DNA from: Casuarius casuarius | Taxonomy: Eukaryota > Chordata > Aves > Casuariiformes > Casuariidae | Direction of reading: 5' to 3' | Assembly: GCA_003342895.1 (NCBI GenBank) | Contig: PTFA01000091.1 | Span: 2,045,837-2,109,836 of the forward strand | Length of the DNA: 64,000 nt | Part shown: positions 36,281 to 46,900 of the stretch, piece after piece | Layout of the letters: the number at the start of each line of letters is the position of its first letter | Numbering within the stretch: the stretch's first letter is position 1 | Translations under genes and position numbers: made by a program | Notes under the pieces: generated by a model | What the model was told of the DNA's origin: nothing | Databases searched by the model: none | Seen by the model: only the letters and a program-made list of their open reading frames with translations

Positions 36281-37199
36281 GGAGCTGGGAGAGGCAGGGA
36301 GCTCCAGGGAAGCAGCCTGGCACAGCTCTCCCGCTGCGGGACAGGGCCACGGGATGAATTCCTCCCTGCTTTTTCCAAGCCCCCGGGGCAGGATGACGTG
36401 GCCACACGAGCATGCCGTGCCGCTCTCCGCTTTGGAGAGGGATGGGGCCGCCGGCACCCGTGGGAGCTGCTGCCAGCCTCGTCCCCCGGCTCCCCACCCG
36501 CCTCGGCGGCAGTCGGCTATCCGAACGCTTTGCTTGCGTGCAGCCTTTCGCGAGCACAAAGCTGCTATGGTAAATGTTAAATCTGTACTTCCAAAAAGCA
36601 ATTTATCAGCAGCAGGAGCGGCTGCTGGCGCCAGTCCAGAGTTTCAAGGCATATTCCAGAACAAGAGGTAAATAAGAGGACTCCGACGCCATCCCCCCCC
36701 GGGGCCAGCTTCCGCAGAGGAGGTTTTCCCGACACTCATGAAAAGACGCTTTCAGCCGCGTCCCCATCCCGGGAGAGGCTGGAGCACACGGGCAGGGCAG
36801 TCGCAGCCGAGCCCCAAAGCGCAGCAGCCGCGGAGCAGCCCTGGGGTCGCTCTGCCTACGCCGGGGCCAGGCAGGGCCCTGCAGAAGCCACCTGGGTGCC
36901 GAAATGCCACAGCCCAGAGCCACCCCCCAGCACCCAACGGAGGCCGCACACGCATGACCCCCCCGTCTCAGCTGGGCCTGCCCCTCCATCGCCAAAGCAG
37001 AGGAGCAACCCCACGGCAGAGCCTCGCTGCGCAGCATCCCTGTGCTCCCGTGCAGGGGTCACTGCTGACCCCTCGTCTAGGGAGGGCTGCTGAGCGGCAA
37101 GGAAGTTACGGAAACCCAGACGTTGCTCTGAAACCCCCCAGCACCGCCTGGCCAGGCTCTGGCAGCCAGGGGAGCTTTTGTGGGTCCGAAGGCGCACAA

Positions 37200-37960
37200 G
37201 CAGCTATCCAAATTGCCAGTGAACTTGCTCCCACCTACCCCAGGGTTTCCCACTGCAGCCCAGGCCCCTCTCTGCAAACAGCAGGGGAGGAAGAAAATAA
37301 AAACCAACCATTTGCATCATAGAGAGCAGAAGCTATCAAGAGCTCACCTGGTCCCCAGGGTCCTTCCTGGTCCAGCAGCACCACGCTGGGTTTGGACACG
37401 GGAGCTGGCAGCGATCTCCCGTCTCTCCATCCCAGGCCAGCCTGGAGGCGCCTCTGCCTTTGCCTCCGCCGCAGCAGCCTGGGAAGCCACCTGCACGCTG
37501 GGATCCCGCTCCAGCCATGGAGCACACTTCATGCCATCGGGCACAGATACATCCCTGCAGGCAGCTGCACCACCCAAAAGGCTCTGCAGCCCACACACAT
37601 CATGCTGCTGCAGGGGCTCAGGCAGCTCTGCAGTTGCAAGGGGACATGGGGACCCTGCAAGGGGCTTCTTTGCACGCACAGCCCTCGTGTCACATCACCT
37701 GAGGGACCAAGGCCAGGCTCCCCCCTTCCAGTCATGCAGCAACCCCAAAGCAAGAGGCAGAACCCTGGCTCAGGATTTATTCTCTCCTCAGCAAGCCCCA
37801 AACCCAAAGCACCTGGCTCCCCAAAAGCAGACAATTTAAAGGAGAAAGATGCCTGGCCCCACCCCAAGGGCTGCTTGCTGCAAGGTGGGCAGAGCTGTGG
37901 CCTTTGGCAGCTGAACACAATTGTTTTTTCTCCTTGATTTAATTCATTACTTATTGGTGG
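37200..37960. other. CpG-depleted block, no gene seen
   Basis: GC content remains moderate but CpG dinucleotides are scarce compared with both neighbours, and TG/CA are frequent. An open frame of 219 codons on the plus strand (37180-37839) shows no domain or splice context. It could be an old methylated or inserted sequence. Confidence 0.4.
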
Positions 37961-40039
37961 CAGTAATTACATCAGGAAGCTGTGCTGCAGGGCGCAGGAG
38001 CCCCGAGCGCTGCTAATCACCGCTGGAGCGAAGCCATCGGGGAGGGAAGGGGCCTAAGGGCAAGCGCCGCGGCCCAGCAAGCTGCGGGCTGCCGCCCCGG
38101 GCCGCCTGCGCCCCGCTCGGGGTCTGAGCCGCCTTTTAAAGCTCTGGGAGAGCCTGAATTTTTCAGGGGAATAGGTGCTGTTTTCCAGCCGGCTGCTGCC
38201 CCGGTCTGCATCACACCGCGGCTCCGGGTGCATCTGGGTGCATTTATTCAGCATATTCACCCTGTTTCCTGCAGAGCCCTTGTTCAATCGGCTGCTAGAA
38301 CAAGCAAAACTGATTATTTCCCCCCCCCGTTTTAATGAACAAAATGATCACACTTCTCTGAGCCCCCTGGACCCCTCGGCGGCTCCAGGCCCGCGGCTCC
38401 CCTCTCTTCCCAGCGCCGGGCCTGGGAAAGCACCTCACATGTGCAAGAGATTATTGTTACATCTTTAAAATTAAACACAGCACAATGGAAAAAAACAACA
38501 TTTCTTGCAAAGCGAAGCAGCTCAGAAAAGTTAATGAGGCAAAAGTACGGGCTGGCAGGAAACCTCGAGGTGTCGGGAGGGCCCCAAGGTGGGAACGGGG
38601 AGGGGGGAGCTGGCACCTGCCCGCGCACGCGGGCTCCGGCGCTTGTTAAAGCCCGAAGGAGGGTGTCGAGTTAACCGGAGAGGGGAAAGGTGCCGTCCCG
38701 TCTGCTTTTAAGCGCCTCGCACGCTGGAGCCGTCTCTCGGGGCTGCCGCAGTCGCCCTCGCCGTGGCGGCGGGTTGCGGCACCGAAGCCGAGACCGGCGC
38801 GCCAGGAGCTGCCTCTCGCTCGCGGGAAAACGAACCACCCTTAATCCGGGTTTTTTCTTTCTGCAAGTGACGGCGTTTCTGCGGTGCAGCCGGGACGATT
38901 TCCCCGCACGAGAGCTGGAGGTGCTGGCGATGGGGCTGCGGGGCGCAACGCGTCCTGCCCGTGCCAGCTGCCAGTGGCCGCCCGGCGCGGAGGCGTCTCC
39001 CAGCTCCGGAGGAGACCGCGGGCCGGCACGGCTCCGTCCGGGGCCACTTCATGCGGGGAAAATCCTTTCACGCAGCACGTTGCTCCCGCCGGGAGGACAG
39101 GCAGCGATTCGGCACGGTGCATTAGCTCGGCCGCGTCCCGCGGGACGATCGCCCGCGTGCTTCGCAAGCCGATCGCGTCCGCGCCCTCCTTGCAGGAACG
39201 GCTTTGCGTTTGCAGCGGAGACGTCGCCGGGCGCTGGGAGGGCACCGTGCCGGGACGGAGCATCTCGGTGCACCAGCCCCTGGAAGGGCTCTGCCTCGCG
39301 CAGCTCGGGGCAGCGGCTACGTGCGCGGCTCATGCCCGCATCCCGCCGGGGGACCAGCCAGCGCAGCCGGGCGGGATGCTGCGCACGCCGGCACCGCTGC
39401 AGCACCGAGCGCGGGAGCGGCACGGCTCTGCCCCTCGCCTCTCCCCGCGGGCGCTCGGACCAGGGGAGGCCCACGAACATCCCGGACGAGCAGCGGGAGA
39501 GGTTGCAGCCCGTCGCAGCATCCCACTGCCCCGAAATGCCGCGGCGGGCCGAGCCGAGCCGAGCCGTGGGCGGGCTGGTCTGGCTGCTCCCTGGCGCGGG
39601 CAGCAAAGCGGAAAAAGAACCGTCTCCGTTTGACTCAAAAAACCATTCAAGTAAAACTTGATGTTTTGTGTGACCCAAATTTTAATGTTGCATTTTGTTT
39701 TCAAGCGCTGTCAGGTGGCTGAGGGGGAAAAAACGCTAAGAAAAGGGGATGGTATTTTCAAAAACAAAGTGATTTCACATGAAAAAAGAAAAACCCGACC
39801 CTGTCACACGGAAACGCGTCGGCTCCTTTGAAATGTCTGCTTGCTTGTTTGTCTCCCCGAGCGAGTCGGGGAGCGCGCGGCGGCTCTGCAGGCTGCGGAG
39901 CCTGACCCAAATCCGTGCGTTTCGGCAGGCGACCGCGGCGCCGGGCTCCCGAGCCGCCCTGCCCGCCGCCACTCCCAGGCACCGCTCCCCGGCCCCAGGG
40001 GTTTTGCTCCTCTGCAGTGTTTTTGCTTGGGTTTTTTTG
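37960..40039. other. Downstream flank next to GFRA2, no gene seen
   Basis: Mostly CpG-rich with open frames in several registers (for instance 38690-39661 plus strand) that contain no recognisable domain. There is an AT-richer patch at 39.65-39.79 kb. Part could be distal 3' UTR if a later poly(A) site is used. Confidence 0.5.
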
Positions 40040-40063
40040 CTTGTTTTTTCTTTTTGTTCTCGG

Positions 40064-40069
40064 TTTATT
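40064..40069 (-). terminator. Candidate poly(A) signal AATAAA for GFRA2
   Basis: The canonical hexamer is read on the minus strand about 800 nt after the stop codon. No clear GT-rich downstream element follows; the next minus-strand bases are A-rich, which weakens the call. Confidence 0.3.
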
Positions 40070-40187
40070 TTTTCCATTATAGACATTATTAAAAAAAATA
40101 AACTTTACAATAATACATTTTTACTTGTTGTTGCCATTTGACCTTTTTTTTTAAAAAAAAAGAAAAAAGGAAATAAAAAAGCCACAC

Positions 40188-40272
40188 TGTATATGTATAT
40201 GGTTATGTATATACATACATATATGTAAGTATAGGTGAGTGCTATATACATACACTGTATATGTATGTATAA
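40188..40272. repeat. TA/TG/CA-rich simple repeat in the provisional 3' UTR
   Basis: A degenerate run of GTATATG, ATACATAC and similar units next to A- and T-runs (40144-40180). It would lie in the 3' UTR if transcription reaches the AATAAA at 40069. Confidence 0.7.
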
Positions 40273-40868
40273 GAGAAGGGAAATGGAGAGAGTAACACAG
40301 AGGTTTCCAGCCGTAAACGGCCTCTTTTGTCCAACCCAAATCCAACCGGACGAAGGAAAACCCCCCCCGCCCCTCCCTATGGAAACAGCAGGACCTTACG
40401 GCGTCCGAACACTGGTTTCTTTTCTCCTTGATTTTAAAATCGTCACCAACCACGGGAAAGGAAAAAATAATAGTAGTGATGCGAAGGAGCGCGCCTCTCC
40501 GCGGGGGCCGCGTCCGCCCCCGTCTCCCCCCTCCGTCTCCGCGCGCAGCTTCGGTCCCCTCCGAGCGCTTTCGGCGCGGCGCGTGGGTCCGTCCCGAGCC
40601 TCGCGCTCTCGCTGTAGAAAAGACACCCAACGCGCCTCCAAAAAGAGGAAGAAAAGGACGGAAGAAGGAAAAAAACGGAAAGAAAACCACCCAGAAGTTT
40701 CCCAGCGCCGCGAGGGTCCTTGTGCCGGGGTCGGCGCCGCGGCCGGGAAGGCAAGCCGCCCCTGCGCTCTCCGCGCCTCGGGAAGCGGAGCCCGGCGGAG
40801 ACGGGCCGGGAGCCCCGGCGCTGGGGGCAGCAGTGTCCGTGCCGCGTCCGCGTCGGTGCCGCCGCGCT

Positions 40869-40997
40869 CTACGGCGCCAGCCTCGCCAGCAGCAGCGGCG
40901 CCGCCGGCAGCACCCAGCCCGGCGCGTGCCGCCCGCCGGCCGCCCTCTCCTCCACGAAGGTGCCCCGGTCGGGCGCGAGGTCCGTGGTCAGCCGGGT
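40869..40997 (-). CDS. GFRA2: GFRA2 exon 9 (coding part): C-terminal tail and GPI-anchor signal
   Basis: 129 nt including the TAG stop at 40871-40869; residues 424-465. The acceptor is CTCCCGCAG|ACCCGG. The tail begins [10 protein letters not shown] (human LTTNIIPG) and ends in a hydrophobic run, [15 protein letters not shown], preceded by small residues A442-A-G-G445 that could be the GPI attachment region. Beyond LTT the tail is diverged from human, and the hydrophobic stretch is short and contains R462, so the exact omega site is uncertain. Confidence 0.9.
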   Translation of the reverse strand, partial: TRLTTDLAPDRGTFVEERAAGGRHAPGWVLPAAPLLLARLAP

Positions 40998-43900
40998 CTG
41001 CGGGAGAGGGGGGAGCCGCGCGTTAGGCACCGCCGGGGCCGGTTTCGCCCCCCGGAACGCGGCGCCGCGCCGGCGCCTCCGCCGCACTCACCTCGGAGTA
41101 GCACAGGCTCTGCTCCTTGGACCTGTTGAGCTTCGGTCCGTGCTCCTAGGGAGGAAGAGCGGGAGGAAGGCTTAGGGCAGGTGCACCCCGAGGCTCTAGC
41201 AGCATCGACCCCCAAGTTTCCCCGAGCGCTTTTATCCGCTGCAGCGATGCCCCGGGGCTGGGATGGCTCCGGCTCCGGCTCCCAGCGAAGCACAGCCCCG
41301 CTGCTCTCCCGGCGGAGCTTCCCCCGAGCAGCGAAGCGTGAGCCGCCAGGCGCTGCCACCGCAGCGAAACGCAAGAAAACACGTGTTTTCCAAGGTTCCC
41401 CAACCCGCATGGAGTGTGAACGGTTGTTTTCACTCCGAACCAGCTGCAGCCCGGCCCCGGGGCCGCAGCAGGTGATGCCGAGCCGGGTGGCCACAGGGAG
41501 CGCCGGGCTCCAGGAAGGGGCTCCCGCAGCTCATCCCGCCCGGGTCCAGCGAGGACGAGCCCGGAGGGAGAGCGGGGCAGGAGAGCGGCCTCCGAGAGCA
41601 GCGCTTGCGGGGGAGGAAGAAGAGCAATAGCCAGAGCCGCTCCTCGTCCGGCCCCGAAAGGCCTCCGAGCGTGGGAGACGGGCACGGAAGCATCTGCAGC
41701 CTCTCGGAGCCAAGCGAGGTCGGGCCGCCAGGTTTGTTTCCATCTCGGCTCCCTTTCACTCCCCGCCGGCTCAAGCAGAGTGCAAGCGATGGGGACGTGG
41801 GGGGACGAAGCCCTTTCCCACGGTGCAGCCCGGGGCTTCCCTGGCCGCGGCTTTTCCCGCTGCGGCGAGCGGGGTCCCGGTGCGCTGCAGCGTGCACCCG
41901 AGCTGCTGGTTATCTCACGGAGCGGTAGCTAGAAAACAGGAGATGTCATTACTCGGGCACGCTGCATCTCGTTAGAGGCTGCCCCGGGGTGACAGTGGTG
42001 TCTGCCGCGTGCCGCAGGCGGAGCGGGCGCATCCCGCGCGGCTCAGAGAGCCTCTGCGTGCTTCGAGCCTCGAGATGCAGCCGGAGAGACCACGAAACCG
42101 CCGCCGCACCGGGCCCTACCTGGACGGAGGTGCAGGTGGTGATGACGCTCGTGTCGTACATGGTGTTGCTGTCGTTGATGTCGTCGGGCAAGGCCGGGCT
42201 CTTCTCCAGCCTGGGCGGCGCGGTGACGGGCGGCGAGGGGTTCTTCACGGAGGGGCTCACGTCCGAGCCGTTGCCGAAGGCCTGGATGGCGTTTCCTGGC
42301 CGGGGGCGAGAAAATTATTCGGGGCTTGCCGTAACGCCGGGGCTTCCGCCGCGGTCGCCCGCTCCTCGGCACCCGGGGGACGGAGCAGCCGAGGGCTGCG
42401 GGTGCAAAACCAGCATCATCCCCCCCATCCCTGCACGAGATGATTAACTGAGCCGCTCGGTGCGGAGAGGTGCTGCTCCCCGCCGGGGGCCGGACGGCAA
42501 AGCCTTCCGATGATTAAACCGGATAACCCCTTAAGTTATGGGATATACACGCTAACTGGTGTGCCGCCGGCGGCGGGAGCCTTACGGAGGCAGGGGTTCT
42601 CCGTGAAGTCTCGCAGGAACTTCTCGCACTGCTCCTCCAGGTTGCCGCTGCCCTTGCAGGAGCACCAGGGCGAGACGGTGATGCCGGCGGTGCTGGCGTC
42701 CACGTAGTTGGGCGTCACGTCGAAGCCTGCGCCGGGAGGAAAGCGGCGGCGTGAGGCGGGCGGACGGGCGGCCCCCGGCACCGCCGCCGCGGCACTCACC
42801 GATGAGCCCGGCGTAGGAGCCCAGGCACGCCTGGAAGTTGTCCCCGGGGCAGCCGGTGGGGGCCTGCGGCGACGCTTGGCAGTTGGCGTGGAAGTCGGCC
42901 AGCCGCGACCTGGGGCCGGGAAACAAGAGCGAGAGGGGCCCGAGCTGGGGCGGCGGCTTGCGTTTGCCTCCTTCCCCGAAACGGAGAAACTCGGGGGGAG
43001 GAAAGCAGCAAAGTTTGGAAAAAAACCCCAAAGGAGACAGGGGAGGATAAATGGGAGCGCAAGCGGGGATCTAAACGAGATCTCGCGGCGCGGGAGCTGC
43101 AGCCCGTTGTCCCCGAGCCGGGCACGTCTCCGACACGGGAGCGCGGTCCGCCCGGGAGCACCGGCACGCCGCGCTCGCCTGGCCGCGCTGCTCCTGGCAC
43201 CGCTGCACGACCGTAAAATTTCACTGCTTGTTTTTATCTCCCCCTGAACCGTTACAGCTTAGCGCGCAATTAAAATGCCGGAGGTTGGGGGTTGCATTTT
43301 GCTGCTTTTCAGCTGAGAAGGGAGAAAGGCAACGAAGCCGCGCGGAGACGCCGGGGGCCGGGTGCCCTCCGCCTCCGGAGAAGCGGGGCCGGGGGGAGCC
43401 CGGGAAGAGGGGCACGAGGGGCAGCAGAGCCCCTTCCCAGGGCACCTCGGCAACACGGCTGACGCAGCACCAAAATCACGGAAACCACACACGGCCACGG
43501 CACCGCGTTACACGTTTTTGCATGCAGCACTTTGGGGGGAATTCCTTGGGATGGGCGGGATCACCTCTAGGGAAAGATGAAGAAATAAGAGGGCCGTGGA
43601 GGGGCACGGGTGGACGGACAGATGGACCAGGCAGACAGACGGATGGGTATCTGTTTTCCAGATTGACTCAGTCATTAAATGAACAGACACGAAGCTGAAC
43701 TGTGGCCTGGGCTCGATCTCAATCACACGGAGGAATTGCCGCTACGTGGCCAAGCTGCTGACACGGCAGATGAGACCTGGCCTTTCGCAACAGAAACTCT
43801 CCTAGGCTCCTTTTTTCATGCTTTATATAGGGAAAAAAAGCCATACCTCATTTTCTTTAGCTTCCTTTCCCTTCCTTGTTAATTAAATGTCATTTTTGTC

Positions 43901-46900
43901 CCACCAGTGATTGAATCACACAACAGCGCCTGCCTAAAGCCATAAGAATTGATGAAAATAAAGGGTAGAAACTGTTATTTTTTTAAATAGGAATGATTTG
44001 TTTTCAGAAGGTTTTCATCAAATTAGACGGAGGAACAAACGAAGCAGTGATGGAGCGAGGTAGCGGGGACCCGCAGTGACGCCTCGCATTTATCCAGGAC
44101 TTTCCATTGCAACGGATGCGAGGTCCCCAGCTACCGAGGGCTTCGGCGAAAGCTCCCCGCGCCCACCGAGAAACGGCGAGCTGGAAACCTCCTCGCTGTT
44201 CTTTGCGCCCTCCTTTGGCCACTTTCCAAGGCCGGTGGCGCCGGGCACGCTCGCTTTAGCCTGCCGGCGGTGCCGCTGACATGATTTTCCCGCTGGCACC
44301 AGCTGCCTGACCCACTTGCAGGCTCCCGGCAGACGGCAGATTTCCAGGGCAAGGTCGGCCTCCTCTTCTGGGTCACCCGAGCAGCGGCAACGCAGCTGGC
44401 TAATGAGCAGCGGAGATGCAGGCCCCCAGGACGGCATCGCCCCGGCACAGGCTGCGGAAAGCCCCGCATGCAGAAAAAAAGGGGTTTCACGGGCAGCTCT
44501 GCAGCCGAGCATCCGAGAGGCGGCTGCTCGCAGGCTGCAGGGTGCCGGGGCCGCTCGGCCGGGCAGCAGCCCGGGACGGCTCGCGGCAGCGCTTCGATGC
44601 CCCAGCAAAGCGGGCGGGAGGTGCGAGCAGCAGAGACGAGACGGGTTTTTCTTTGCACGTTACTCGCCAGCTCCCGGCTTCGCAGCTCCCAGCGCCTGGC
44701 AGACGGCGAGGGGGAGCGCGCCGGCCCTGCCGCGCTTCCCGGGGAGGCGATGGCACGGCGGGGTTTTTGGGAGGGGGGAAAAACCACAATCCTTTTCTCT
44801 CCCCGTGGAAAGTGTGAGACTAGGAGCAAACTCTTCCCGCAGCGAGGAAAGCTCGGCAGCCCTCGGGAAGGAGGGAGGCAAACACGGAGCTCCGCTTCCC
44901 TCTGCCCTCGCCTGCAGGCAGGCGTCCGCGCGCTCCTCCTCCCTCTCCCCTCCGACGGACGAAGCTCCCGACAGCGTTTCCCTCTCCCCAGATCGGAGGC
45001 GAAGGCTCGTCAAGTCTCCCAAGAGCGGCAGCAAGTTCATCGCGGAGCGCCGTGCAAATCCGCCGCGCGGCTCCCCGGGGCCCCGCTCCTGGCTCGTAGC
45101 ATCCTCCAAGGCAAATGTTCTTCTTTTCATGCTACATGACAAGCCAGCTGGTAATCCTTCCCGAATATCCAAGCCAGATGTCACTCTTTCCGCTGTACGC
45201 AAGGAGCTCGCCGGCGCTGGGTGAGGCTCTCGCTGCCAGGAATAAACCTCCCTGGAACCGGCCCAGAGCTTCGCAGATCCCTGCTCTTAAGCGCCCGGGC
45301 AAAAAGGAGACGGAGCCAAGTCCATCACGGCGGAAACCGGCGGTGCCAGTGCCAAGCGGCTGCTCCGGCGGCAGGTGGGCCCGGCCTCGGACCCGGAGCG
45401 CTGCTCGGGAAGAGCCGCACGGCCGCCGGGACACGGCACAGGAGCCGGAGCGCAGCGCCCACCGCCAGCCCGGCACCTTCCTGAGAGGTCTCCAGGAAAA
45501 ATGAGAGAAAGAAAAAGGAGTAAAAAGCGATTAAGAAATATATATCCCGTCCCGAGCCCAGCCAAGCGCTGGATTTCCAAGTCAGGGTTTTCCGAGCAGT
45601 TTCGCTTTGATGACGTCATCCAGAAGCTGCGCTCGGTGTCGGAGGGGCAGCCAGGACGGGCGGGAGGCACAGCGGAGCATTTTTTGATTGCTTTTTCACT
45701 CGTTGCTTCGTTGCAATTTCTAAGGCGCGAATTCCCCGGAACAGATGCAAGGTGCCTAATTGGGTGCTAATTGCTCCCATCACCGGGCGCCGTGCGAAGT
45801 CCAAGCCAGCGCTGCTGATAACTCGGTACCATCAAAGCGAACAGCATCAGGCTCCTGAATATTTCATGCAGAAAACATCCAAGATGCGGAGATTACTCAA
45901 GACGTGTATTTTCACAGGCAATTTACAGGGACCGAGGAAAAATGGCTTTAATAGACACGAGCATCGGGAGGCGGCTGGGAAAGGCACCTCCCTCCGGCCC
46001 CCGCTCCCGCCGCGCCGCGGGTGCTCGAGGAGCTGCGACGACGTGCAAAGCTCAGCACGAGACGGAAACCCCAGCTCGCCGGGCGTCCTCCTCCCCACGC
46101 GTGCGCTGCGGATGAGCGTTTCCAAAGCTGCGAGGTGCCGAGATTAAAAAATATATATACAGCCTTAAACGATGAGAGCAGCACGGCCAGGCAATGCGAA
46201 GCAGGGGCTCCCAGCGAGCTCCCCCAGCCAACAGGAGATTTATTTGAAAATTCAGTGGGGAAAAGAGGCTGGAAGGGCAGCTGGGGGCTGCTTTCTTCCC
46301 CCAAACTGCCCTCGCCCAGGAACGCGGGAACTGAAGGGAAGAGGCAAAAGGAGAGAGAAACAGAGAGATGCAAAGGAGAAACCCCAAGCTAGATATCAAG
46401 AGCAGCAAGAGAAAGAAAACGAGGACAAAGAGACAACAGACCGACTGCTAAGTTAGGAGCCGTTAATGAGGAAGTTTAGTTATCCATATGTATTTTTAGG
46501 ACGCTGCATTTTGATTCATCGTGGATAAGAGCAGTTGAAAGACTTTCTTATCCTCTCGTCTGTGCTCAGACCTATCATTACCGGGAAGGGAAGGGAAGAA
46601 TTAAGCGCACGCATCATTTGATTTTAATTGAAGGACTGTTCTATTTCATTGAACTGCTAACTAAGCCGAACAAGAGATTGTGTTTACATAAGCAAACCCT
46701 GAGTCAGTATAGACTTGCTGTCACATTAAGTCAATACTTATGAAGGCTCTCTATTTAATTATTCAGTGCGGATTGACTTATTATTGTGTTAAGAGTGCGG
46801 TTAGCCTTGAGCAAGGTAGCCGGAGCCCAGCGTCCAGCTGCCTCGGCGGGCTGGTGCCGGCCCAGCGGCTCGCGCGCCTTCCCCTCTCCTTCCTTGGGAA

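Larger units (their letters stand above)
40040..40868 (-). other. GFRA2: Provisional GFRA2 3' UTR
   Basis: Sequence following the stop codon on the minus strand. The first AATAAA on that strand is at 40069-40064, which would place cleavage near 40040-40050. The stretch includes a TA/TG-rich repeat and A/T homopolymers. Other minus-strand AATAAA hexamers occur further on (near 38248 and 37781), so a longer UTR is possible. Confidence 0.35.

Noticed and set aside
37180..37839. 219-codon plus-strand open frame in the CpG-poor block
   Set aside because: No domain, no splice or promoter context, low-complexity composition.
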